This document shows positions 1 through 7,381 of a DNA stretch of 43,739 bases, one piece after another. The notes under the pieces are model-generated. The model was given only the letters and a program-made list of their open reading frames with translations. It made no database searches and was not told the origin of the DNA. The DNA is from Candidatus Saccharimonadota bacterium. Lineage in GTDB: Bacteria > Patescibacteriota > Saccharimonadia > Saccharimonadales > UBA4665. Positions within the stretch are counted from its first letter, which is position 1. Each line of letters starts with the position of its first letter. Location: assembly GCA_025927415.1 (NCBI GenBank), contig JAICLK010000003.1:1-43739 (forward strand), given 5' to 3'. The translations under genes and the position numbers were made by a program.

Positions 1-4
1 CATT

Positions 5-610
5 GTGTTCGCACGGAACGCTGGCTTTGATGCGACGACGAGTGATATCATCGGCCGCATCGACGCGGATACACGCCTGCCGAAAAATTGGGTTGCTCGG
101 GTGAGGCGCTTTTACCAAGAAGATAAACATTTCGAAAAGTACGCATACACCGGCGGCGGCTATTTCTATAACATTCGTTTGCCACATCTTAACGGTTGGG
201 TACAGGGGCAGCTAGCTTTCCGTATCAACCGCTTTGTTGCTGGTTATTACATACTTTGGGGATCGAATATGGCACTTCCACAGAGCATGTGGCGGGTGGT
301 TCGCCCACACGTTTGCACGCGAACGGACATTCACGAAGACATGGACTTGGCAATTCACTTGCACGACCTTGGTTACCGTATTGCCTACAAAGAAAATTTG
401 CGAGTTGGTGTGTATCTAAAACGCGCCCTCAGTAATCGGAACCAATTGCGCAAACATATGAGACGTTGGCCAAACACGTTGCGCGTGCATCGGTTTACGT
501 TTTGGTGGATGGGTGTGCTTGGCAATATATTTCTGTGGTATGTAGTGCAGCCTTTTTTCTATGCAGCAGAAATGCTGGCGCGTCTACAGGGAAAACGGCC
601 GATGAGCTAG
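5..610 (+). CDS. Glycosyltransferase family 2-like protein (5' end outside window)
   Basis: Open at the window start; RIDADTRLP (DxD-like) and THIHEDMDLAIHLHDLGY-type region (read as RTDIHEDMDLAIHLHDLGY) typical of GT2; C-terminal hydrophobic segment. Confidence 0.75.
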   Translation: MFARNAGFDATTSDIIGRIDADTRLPKNWVARVRRFYQEDKHFEKYAYTGGGYFYNIRLPHLNGWVQGQLAFRINRFVAGYYILWGSNMALPQSMWRVVRPHVCTRTDIHEDMDLAIHLHDLGYRIAYKENLRVGVYLKRALSNRNQLRKHMRRWPNTLRVHRFTFWWMGVLGNIFLWYVVQPFFYAAEMLARLQGKRPMS

Positions 611-1117
611 GCTTGTCAAAAGGTCTGCAACTGTTTGGCCGGTGACACCGATGCCCTCGACTTGGATGTGGGGCTCATCGTCGTGCGGTGGCTCGAGGTG
701 GTTGGACATGCGCTCAAAGTCGTGTTCGGGCAAGGTGAACTCGTAGCCGTTGCGTGTGAGCCGGTCGTGCACGGCGCGTTGTTTGGCAATCTGTTTTGGG
801 GTGGTCACCCAAACCACAATAGTTTGCGCACCATGCTTTGCCGCTATGGCTCGCAGCTTTTCGCGGTCACTATAAAAGTTAAAGTTAGTGTCGTAAATTA
901 CGCTTTTGCCTTTGGCTAGCAGGTTTTCGACAACTTGGTTGAGGTGCGCGTACAGTTTTTGACTTTCTGCATGCGAATGGGTGGGTATGTCGAACATTTG
1001 CCGACGTTCGTAGTCTGCCCACACGTGCACAGCATCAGTTTGCTGATGAATGAGACGTGCGGTGGTAGTCTTCCCTGCTCCCGGGAATCCCAGCATCAAA
1101 AATAACGTTTGGCGCAT
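584..1117 (-). CDS. P-loop ATP-binding protein / kinase-like (AAA_33 type)
   Basis: MRQTLFLMLGFPGAGKTTTARLI Walker A; start chosen at the internal Met (1117) rather than the ORF-track start 1246, which would overlap the upstream gene. Confidence 0.75.
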   Translation of the reverse strand: MRQTLFLMLGFPGAGKTTTARLIHQQTDAVHVWADYERRQMFDIPTHSHAESQKLYAHLNQVVENLLAKGKSVIYDTNFNFYSDREKLRAIAAKHGAQTIVVWVTTPKQIAKQRAVHDRLTRNGYEFTLPEHDFERMSNHLEPPHDDEPHIQVEGIGVTGQTVADLLTSLAHRPFSL

Positions 1118-1136
1118 TGGTTCATTGTACTGCATG

Positions 1137-2567
1137 CTAGGCAGGCTTGGGCAAATCGGTACGCCAATAATCGTCCAAGTGGATGATAGTTTTATAGTCG
1201 CGGGTAAGCTTGTTCCAGGTGATGTCCTCAAATCTGCCACTGGCAACGGCTGCGCCGCGAGCGACGGCGCGTGAAGCTGGGTCTATTGCCTCGTCTGGCA
1301 TTTGATGGAGCGGGTCGAGCTTGGCATATTTGTGCAGGCCGATCGAATCTTCATCTGCACTGTGCCACAACAGGTGATACCACGCCGCATCTTCGAGTTT
1401 TTGCTGGGCGATGTTGTCGCCGGTGTACTGTTTGTGTGCTTGCTCCAGACCGAGGTAGTGCTCTTTTGCCGCCCACTCAACGTCACGTACCAAGGGCCGC
1501 AGTGCTTTGTCGACCAAAAAGCTGCCCAGTTTTTGATTGATGCGCACCAGTTCGTGGCCGGCTGTCAGTTCGCTTTCGTGTAGGGGTTCGCGTTCGCCAA
1601 AGTTTAGCGCCGCGGTAAAATAGTATTCCTGCAGCCCGGCTGCCGTAATGGTTTTTGTCTCGCCATTTACGGTATGTGTTAGCAAGCCGCGGCCGTGGTT
1701 CTTGTTGAGTTCGTGCAATGTTTCGATGGGATCTTCAGCGATGATGAACTCGTGCTCGTTATCCTCGTTAATATAGTCTTGCTCGACGAGTCGCATTAGC
1801 AGCGATGTGCCGGCGAGGCTTACGAACGTGCGCGTCTGCGACATATGTACATCGGCCGAGCGGATCTCCAGCAAGCCCCAGCCTGGCGACAGCTTGTCAC
1901 GTGCACCTTCATGGCTATTGTTGCCATTGTGCATAGCGGCCAGCGGTTTGTTGCCGTGTGCAGTGCGGCTGCCGTAATTTTCTACCGTAACTGTCGCGCC
2001 GATGCCCGGCGCTTTTTGCGAGAGCAGGTAGTTGCCTTTTACCGGCATGCCGGCGCCATCCCAGATCAGCCGTGTAGCCAGATAGCTGTCCATGACGCGT
2101 TTTAGGCGCTGTACTTTTGCCACATCCTTTGGCCAAGGGAACAGCAGGTTTTGGTGGTAACCACGAGTGTTGACTCTGTCCTCTTTTGGATCATACGAGC
2201 CGCTTAGGCGCAAGACAGGAAATTGCCGTTTCTGTTCGAATGCACGCTGCTCTTTGCTCATCGTTGCCCACTCTTCGGCCGAGATTTTGGGAATATTGGT
2301 AACGGCGCGCATGATGTCAATGCCCTTGAATTCGGCCTTAGCGGTGGTTTTGGGATTGGTGCATTCTGGCGTGCAAAGCTCTAATCCGTCGTATTCGTAT
2401 AATCTGCCGCCATTCGACAAAAACGTAGAGACAATAGCGATGCCTATTTCTTGCAGGTACTCTATTCTGGTAGCCTCAGGCAGCTTGCGTCCCTCTTGCA
2501 CATGATATTCCACCTCGGTTCCGCTGGGCCGTGGTGTGTTACTGCCAAACTCAGCTGGTTTGAGCAT
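1137..2567 (-). CDS. PafA/Dop-family (Pup ligase/deamidase fold) carboxylate-amine ligase-like protein
   Basis: GTEVEYHV near the N-terminus, GGRLYEYDGLELCTPECTNP (compare RLYxD..HPEYxTPEC in PafA/Dop), RVNTRGYHQNLLFPW, and a C-terminal DPASRAVARGAAVASGRFEDITWN region. Confidence 0.7.
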   Translation of the reverse strand: MLKPAEFGSNTPRPSGTEVEYHVQEGRKLPEATRIEYLQEIGIAIVSTFLSNGGRLYEYDGLELCTPECTNPKTTAKAEFKGIDIMRAVTNIPKISAEEWATMSKEQRAFEQKRQFPVLRLSGSYDPKEDRVNTRGYHQNLLFPWPKDVAKVQRLKRVMDSYLATRLIWDGAGMPVKGNYLLSQKAPGIGATVTVENYGSRTAHGNKPLAAMHNGNNSHEGARDKLSPGWGLLEIRSADVHMSQTRTFVSLAGTSLLMRLVEQDYINEDNEHEFIIAEDPIETLHELNKNHGRGLLTHTVNGETKTITAAGLQEYYFTAALNFGEREPLHESELTAGHELVRINQKLGSFLVDKALRPLVRDVEWAAKEHYLGLEQAHKQYTGDNIAQQKLEDAAWYHLLWHSADEDSIGLHKYAKLDPLHQMPDEAIDPASRAVARGAAVASGRFEDITWNKLTRDYKTIIHLDDYWRTDLPKPA

Positions 2568-2623
2568 GATACCACCATTATGAAACCATAGTGCTTATGT
2601 AACAAGCACACTTTTTGGTTGGT

Positions 2624-3193
2624 TTAAAAATCGATGCCCTTGTTGGCCAGGAATTTGTCGTCGAAGTGGTGTTTGAGTTTGCTCATGTTGGTGGCGATGT
2701 CGGTGAGCGGCAACAGGTCTTCAGGAAAGTTGCGGCCAGTCAGGCACAAGCTAGTCCCTGGCGCGCGGGTTTCGATGAGTTTTTTGAGTTGAGCTTTGGT
2801 CAGGAGACGATCATGCACGGCGTTGTTTATTTCATCGCAAATTACCAGCTCGTACTTGCCACTCGTCGCAGCCTTTAGCGCTTCTTCGTAGGTTTCCAGC
2901 GCAGCTTGTTTGTGCTGAGCTTTGGTGATGTCGGTAGCCGACAATTCGCCGGCGCCATAAAAGCCTTTGCCACCTTTATAAAAATAGAGCTGATCTTTAA
3001 ATAGCGGCATAATGTCGCGGATAAACACGTGCTCGCCCACGCCCCAATATTTGATGAACTGGATAAACGCCACGTTCCAGCGGTTGCCCAGCGCGCGTAC
3101 CAGCAAACCGAGGCTGGCGCTGGTCTTGCCCTTGCCCTCGCCGGTATACACAACAACTACCGACTGCTTGGTCTGAAAATCCTCAAACGCCAT
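2624..3193 (-). CDS. cobO: Cob(I)yrinic acid a,c-diamide adenosyltransferase (CobA/CobO/BtuR family)
   Basis: VVVVYTGEGKGKTSASLGLLVRALG P-loop, ELVICDEINNAVHDRLL, LTGRNFPEDLLPLTDIATNMSKLKHHFDDKFLANKGIDF C-terminal signature. Confidence 0.85.
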   Translation of the reverse strand: MAFEDFQTKQSVVVVYTGEGKGKTSASLGLLVRALGNRWNVAFIQFIKYWGVGEHVFIRDIMPLFKDQLYFYKGGKGFYGAGELSATDITKAQHKQAALETYEEALKAATSGKYELVICDEINNAVHDRLLTKAQLKKLIETRAPGTSLCLTGRNFPEDLLPLTDIATNMSKLKHHFDDKFLANKGIDF

Positions 3194-3204
3194 TACTCGA
3201 GCGA

Positions 3205-3465
3205 CTACTTGCCTTTTTTCTCGGCCAAAACTGCATCAATTTTCGGGCGGTCAAAGCCAATAATAATAGTGCCGTCGATATCGATCACCGGAATGCCCGT
3301 CTGTCCAGATTTATCCATCGCTTCTTTAGCACTGGCCAGATCTGTCTCCACGTTTTTGTCGACGTACTGGATGCCCTTTTTGTCCAAATAATCCTTCGCC
3401 GCGTGGCAAAACGCGCACCAATCGGCGCTGTAAATCGTAATCGGAACCGTGCTTGCGTCACTCAT
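3205..3465 (-). CDS. Glutaredoxin-like protein
   Basis: MSDASTVPITIYSADWCAFCHAAKDYLDKKGIQY...TGIPVIDIDGTIIIGFD; CxxC (CAFC) and TGIPVI cis-Pro motif; start at internal Met 3465. Confidence 0.85.
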   Translation of the reverse strand: MSDASTVPITIYSADWCAFCHAAKDYLDKKGIQYVDKNVETDLASAKEAMDKSGQTGIPVIDIDGTIIIGFDRPKIDAVLAEKKGK

Positions 3466-3591
3466 ACATTTAGTATAGCATTGCCAACAGAAACTTGCAC
3501 AAATCAACTTTTGTGACACTATACTTTTCGCCTTCCACGAATGTGCGTTCGTGCTGACGAGCTCGAACAGATGAAAAAGCAAGAACAAGAA

Positions 3592-3620
3592 TTGTAAATA
3601 ATATAGAATTATGTTAAAAT
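3592..3620 (+). promoter_or_regulatory. Predicted sigma70-type promoter of module A (TTGTAA-17-TAAAAT)
   Basis: TTGTAA 3592-3597, 17 nt spacer, TAAAAT 3615-3620. Confidence 0.65.
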
Positions 3621-3822
3621 TTTGCTAATCTTTGTGAGTTTGACTCCGAGGATGGAACATTGGCAAGCACACAGATACAAAGTGAGGTATATTGGTAAAC
3701 CATGTTTTTGGTTTGTTGCTACGCCTCACTTTGTGCGAGTTCATAAGGGACCGGACAACATCCTCATCATGTGGATGGAGCAGATACTGCTCGGTGTGGC
3801 GAATGAAAGGTGGCTTTTAGCC

Positions 3823-4449
3823 ATGCGATTCAACTTCAACTCCGCTCTGACGGCGCTGCCCGATGGCAAGTTCGAGGAGAAGGCGCACAACCAACTCGTG
3901 CAGCCTATCCGGCGGCACATCATGGACATCGACGGCGTCACCGGATGCAACATCCAGCGGTACTTCGTCGAAGTGCAGTTCACCAACGACGTGGTTTCGC
4001 GGGCCGAGGTAACCCAGGGGGTGCGGTTCATCTTCCAGGTGATGGCTGAGGCCCAAGAGTACAACTTCTTCCCGAACCTGGGCAACAAGACCCTCAAGGT
4101 CACGCCGGTGCAGGAGAGCCGCTCGACCAGCTATTGGGTCTACGCGGACCTGGGTACGGCACTCGTCGACTTCTTCCCGGACCACGCCAACGAAGGCTGG
4201 GACAAGCAGAAGTTCCGCGAGGTCACGGCGCCCATCGTCAACGAGATGGTCAAGCACGACGGCGTGCTCGACTACGTGATCCGACCCTTCCAGGTTGGTC
4301 TGCGAGTTGACGTCCGGGTCACCACCATCCAGGCGACGAAGGACCACCTTCGTGAGGTGCTAACCCAGGTACGCCAGCTTCTCAGTACGTATCCGTTCCT
4401 CGAGGACGACGCGGAGCTGAAGCTCAAGCTCTGGCACCGCGCCTACTAA
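3823..4449 (+). CDS. Hypothetical protein with two similar alpha/beta halves (module A cargo)
   Basis: AAAGGTGG SD about 9 nt upstream of ATG 3823; no recognised family. Internal similarity DIDGVTGCNIQRYFVEVQF..AEVTQGVRFIFQVMAEAQEYNFFP versus KHDGVLDYVIRPFQVGLRV..ATKDHLREVLTQVRQLLSTYPFLE. The ORF track begins upstream at 3622, inside the structured leader. Confidence 0.75.
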   Translation: MRFNFNSALTALPDGKFEEKAHNQLVQPIRRHIMDIDGVTGCNIQRYFVEVQFTNDVVSRAEVTQGVRFIFQVMAEAQEYNFFPNLGNKTLKVTPVQESRSTSYWVYADLGTALVDFFPDHANEGWDKQKFREVTAPIVNEMVKHDGVLDYVIRPFQVGLRVDVRVTTIQATKDHLREVLTQVRQLLSTYPFLEDDAELKLKLWHRAY

Positions 4450-4599
4450 TATTCGACACCCTCGCCGGGCGTGGCATGCTTTTACAGTGCCACGCCTCGG
4501 CGTGTCGTTTCCCCTTCCTCGCCTTTTCCTGTTCGCTGCCAATGTTCCTATTTTTTATTAACGAATGCAACAAAATTTCCTGCTCTGTCTGCCCGTGTC

Positions 4600-4649
4600 C
4601 GCTCCGTGAGTGCGTGTTCACGCTGATGAGTCCAAAAGGACGGAAAGCG
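4600..4649 (+). ncRNA. Hammerhead-ribozyme-like motif (type III topology)
   Basis: CGCT|C, stem I CGTGA(4605-4609)/TCACG(4618-4622), CTGATGA 4623-4629, stem II GTCC-AAAA-GGAC, GAAA 4643-4646, AGCG closing stem III. One extra G between stem II and GAAA. Confidence 0.6.
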
Positions 4650-4669
4650 AGCTTTATCTATAAACTGGG

Positions 4670-4699
4670 TTGCGCTATAGGGGTGCGGGCTGTTATAAT
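4670..4699 (+). promoter_or_regulatory. Predicted promoter of the ATP synthase operon
   Basis: TTGCGC-18-TATAAT; -10 ends 11 nt before the ATG of the first gene (4710). Confidence 0.6.
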
Positions 4700-4709
4700 T
4701 GGACCAGTA

Positions 4710-5069
4710 ATGGAAAAAGCTTCCCTAGCGCCAAAACGGTCGCCTTACCAGGAAAGTGCAAAAAGCAAAAACGAATCGCTGAGTTCGATGGCCTCGACGC
4801 AGCGCAGTGTTTTCTTAACTCTCGCACTCAACATGAGCTGGCAGCTGGCACTCGCTGTGCTGGTGCCGACTGTTGGCGGCGTGGAGCTGGATAAGAAGCT
4901 GCACAGCGGCAGCGTATTCTTGTTCGTTGGCCTCGCACTCGCCGTTATTCTTTCGACGGTTGTAATGTGGCACGCCATGCAAACGGCCAACAATTTGCCG
5001 GCGCCAAAACTTACAGAAGCCCAAAAACGCGCTGTTAAAAAGAGTTATGAAGATGAGGACGACGAATGA
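4710..5069 (+). CDS. AtpI/AtpZ-like small membrane protein at the head of the ATP synthase operon
   Basis: Two hydrophobic helices (LTLALNMSWQLALAVLVPTVGGVELD; VFLFVGLALAVILSTVVMW), position before atpB; start chosen at ATG 4710. Confidence 0.6.
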   Translation: MEKASLAPKRSPYQESAKSKNESLSSMASTQRSVFLTLALNMSWQLALAVLVPTVGGVELDKKLHSGSVFLFVGLALAVILSTVVMWHAMQTANNLPAPKLTEAQKRAVKKSYEDEDDE

Positions 5070-5920
5070 GCTTCTTGAGCGTCTTTGCCGATAGCGGCCC
5101 ATCCATCCACGTCGCGCCCGGCGTCGACTTTGTGTACCACGGTTTCAACGTCACCAACTCCATGGTTTGGGGCTGGTTTATTATTCTCATTATGGCCGTT
5201 GGCCTTGGCACGCTTGCTCGCCGCGTTTCGGTTCATCCGAAAGGCGGCATTGTTCAATATGTCGAGGCGGTTGTCTCGTTTGTTGTCGACTTGGTCGAGA
5301 ACGCCTTTACCGACAAAAAGATTGGCCGTAAGTACGTGCCGTTTTTCGTAACGCTCTTTTTCTTCGTGCTGCTCAACAACTGGTCGGGGCTGATTCCTGG
5401 CGTGGGCGATGGCATTCAGGTGCACGGCCACCCGCTGCTCCGGCCAATTACCGGCGACCTGAACATGACACTGGCCATGGGTTTGGTGACGATGATCGTT
5501 GTCTACGCGGCTTCTATTAAAGAGATTGGTGGCTTCGGCAAATACATTCGCCACTTCTTTATCGGCAGCCCGCTCAACCCGCTGTATTTGATTATTGGGT
5601 TGATTGAGATGATTACCGACCTCACGCGTGCGCTGTCCTTGGCGCTTCGACTTTTCCTGAACGTGACCATCGGCGAGATCGTGATTGCCGTGTTTGCGTA
5701 CCTCGGCGGCCTGCTCGCTCCGTCCAGTATTTTGTCGCCAATTACGGCGCTGCCGTTCACCCTGCTGGAACTGGGTGTGGGCGCGCTGCAGGCATATATT
5801 TTCGTTATCCTTGGCGTCAACTATCTGGCTATTAGCGTGAACAGCGCACACGACCACGATGAGTTGACGGAAGTTGAATCTGTTGCAGCTCCCAAGAAAG
5901 TTGTCGCGGCCAAAGGATAA
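5066..5920 (+). CDS. atpB: F0F1 ATP synthase subunit a
   Basis: ADLTRALSLALRLFLNVTIGEI-like (TDLTRALSLALRLFLNVTIGEI) subunit a signature, NWSGLIPGVG, hydrophobic helices. Confidence 0.95.
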   Translation: MSFLSVFADSGPSIHVAPGVDFVYHGFNVTNSMVWGWFIILIMAVGLGTLARRVSVHPKGGIVQYVEAVVSFVVDLVENAFTDKKIGRKYVPFFVTLFFFVLLNNWSGLIPGVGDGIQVHGHPLLRPITGDLNMTLAMGLVTMIVVYAASIKEIGGFGKYIRHFFIGSPLNPLYLIIGLIEMITDLTRALSLALRLFLNVTIGEIVIAVFAYLGGLLAPSSILSPITALPFTLLELGVGALQAYIFVILGVNYLAISVNSAHDHDELTEVESVAAPKKVVAAKG

Positions 5921-5947
5921 TTTAATTAAGTAAAAGGAGAAATTAAT

Positions 5948-6187
5948 ATGTTACCAACAGTATTCGCAAGTTCTATCACCCCGATGCAGTCGCTCGCACA
6001 TGGCATTATGATCGGCGGCGGCTTCATCGGCCCAACCATCGGTATTGGCCTGGTTGGCGCAAACTACCTCAGCGCAGTTGGCCGCAACCCGGAAGCTAGC
6101 AAATTCTTGGGTCAAGCGCTAGTCTTTGTGGGCCTCATTGAGGTTTACGGACTTCTCGCGTTTGCTTCAACATTTTTCGTAAAATAA
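5948..6187 (+). CDS. atpE: F0F1 ATP synthase subunit c
   Basis: 79 aa two-helix protein, Gly-rich first helix, VFVGLIEVYGLLAF with the ion-binding Glu. Confidence 0.93.
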   Translation: MLPTVFASSITPMQSLAHGIMIGGGFIGPTIGIGLVGANYLSAVGRNPEASKFLGQALVFVGLIEVYGLLAFASTFFVK

Positions 6188-6188
6188 C

Positions 6189-6308
6189 GAGGTTATGCAG
6201 ATGGCACATTTTGACGATTTTTCTCCGCTCCGCGCTCACCGCACCGAAAAGTGCGGTTCGCTTGCGGTGCTCGAAACAATCGCCAAACTGCACTCATCTG
6301 CAAAACCT
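6189..6308. repeat. Palindromic intergenic element, copy 1 (atpE-atpF gap)
   Basis: AGGTT..GCAGATG / CATCTGC..AACCT outer stem; core CTCCGCGCTCACCGCACCgaaaaGTGCGGTTCGCTTGCGGTGCTCG. Confidence 0.75.
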
Positions 6309-6334
6309 CTTAACAGTGGAAATCGTAAGTAGTA

Positions 6335-6862
6335 ATGATTAGTAACCTAACAACATTCGCAGACAGTAGCTCCGGTATCGGGGCGCTGGGCATTGACGGC
6401 AAGGCGCTGATTATTCAGCTCGTCACTTTCTTGCTGGCGTTTCTCGTGCTGCAGCATTGGGCATTCAAGCCTATCGTGAAGATGATGGACCAGCGCCGCG
6501 AAACCATCGAAAAAGGCGTGAAACTGGGCGAGCAAATGCAAAAAGAAAAGGTGGAGCTGGAGCAAAAAGTTGCTGCGGCTTTGCAGAACGCGCGCAAAGA
6601 AGCTGACGGTATTATTGCCGAGGCGAAAGACCAAGGTCGCCAGGCTATCGCCGACGCCGAGGAAAAAGCTAAGTCCAAGGCCGAAGGTGTTTTGAGTGCC
6701 GCGGACGAGCGCATCAAACTCGACGCAGCCCGCGCTCGCAAGGCGATGGAGGGCGAACTCACCAACCTGATTTCTGACGCGACCGAAGCCATCATCGGCG
6801 AAAAGGTCGACGCCAAAAAAGATGCTGCGCTCATCGACCAAGCCTTGAAAGGTCGCGCGTAA
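6335..6862 (+). CDS. atpF: F0F1 ATP synthase subunit b
   Basis: N-terminal TM helix followed by a long charged coiled coil; operon position. Confidence 0.9.
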   Translation: MISNLTTFADSSSGIGALGIDGKALIIQLVTFLLAFLVLQHWAFKPIVKMMDQRRETIEKGVKLGEQMQKEKVELEQKVAAALQNARKEADGIIAEAKDQGRQAIADAEEKAKSKAEGVLSAADERIKLDAARARKAMEGELTNLISDATEAIIGEKVDAKKDAALIDQALKGRA

Positions 6863-7284
6863 TGGCCAAAGTTTCTCGCCGTACCGTCGCTGAAGCAGTG
6901 TCTGCTCATTTGTACTACACCGACATTCACGGTACGAAGGAATACGTGCGTGACCGCAAAAAGTACATACAGTCGGTGGCGTCGTACTTGCTCGAAACCG
7001 GGCGAACGGGCGAACTGGACAGCATTTTACGCGACGTTAGCGCCGACTGGGCGCGCATTGGCTACGTGGAAGTGCTCGCCCACACCGCTTACCTGCTCGA
7101 CACAGCCGCCCGACGGACCATCGAAAAATTGGTACGTGCTGAATTTCCGCACGCCAAAAAGGTGATAGTGAACGAGCGCGTGGACGAAAGTCTTATCGGT
7201 GGCGTACGATTGGAACTTGTTGACCGTCAGCTGGATCTGACGGTTCGAGCAAAACTGAATCAATTTAAGGAGGGCGTATTGTAA
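6862..7284 (+). CDS. atpH: F0F1 ATP synthase subunit delta
   Basis: C-terminal NERVDESLIGGVRLELVDRQLDLTVRAKLNQF signature; operon position. Confidence 0.85.
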   Translation: MAKVSRRTVAEAVSAHLYYTDIHGTKEYVRDRKKYIQSVASYLLETGRTGELDSILRDVSADWARIGYVEVLAHTAYLLDTAARRTIEKLVRAEFPHAKKVIVNERVDESLIGGVRLELVDRQLDLTVRAKLNQFKEGVL

Positions 7285-7381
7285 GTGGCGCTGGTTTGAC
7301 GGTTTTTCCATCGTAAGAACCGGCAGCGAAGAATCGCCAAACTGCATCATTTACGACTCCCTCACGAACAGAAAGGAATAT

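Noticed and set aside
1044-1060. CTGATGA matches elsewhere (e.g. near 1049, 24030, 28605)
   Set aside because: Located within coding sequence and without flanking stem I/II/III pairing or GAAA at the right spacing; chance heptamers.
5045-5857. 270 aa minus-strand ORF
   Set aside because: Antisense to atpB; Gln/Asn/Arg-rich shadow ORF.
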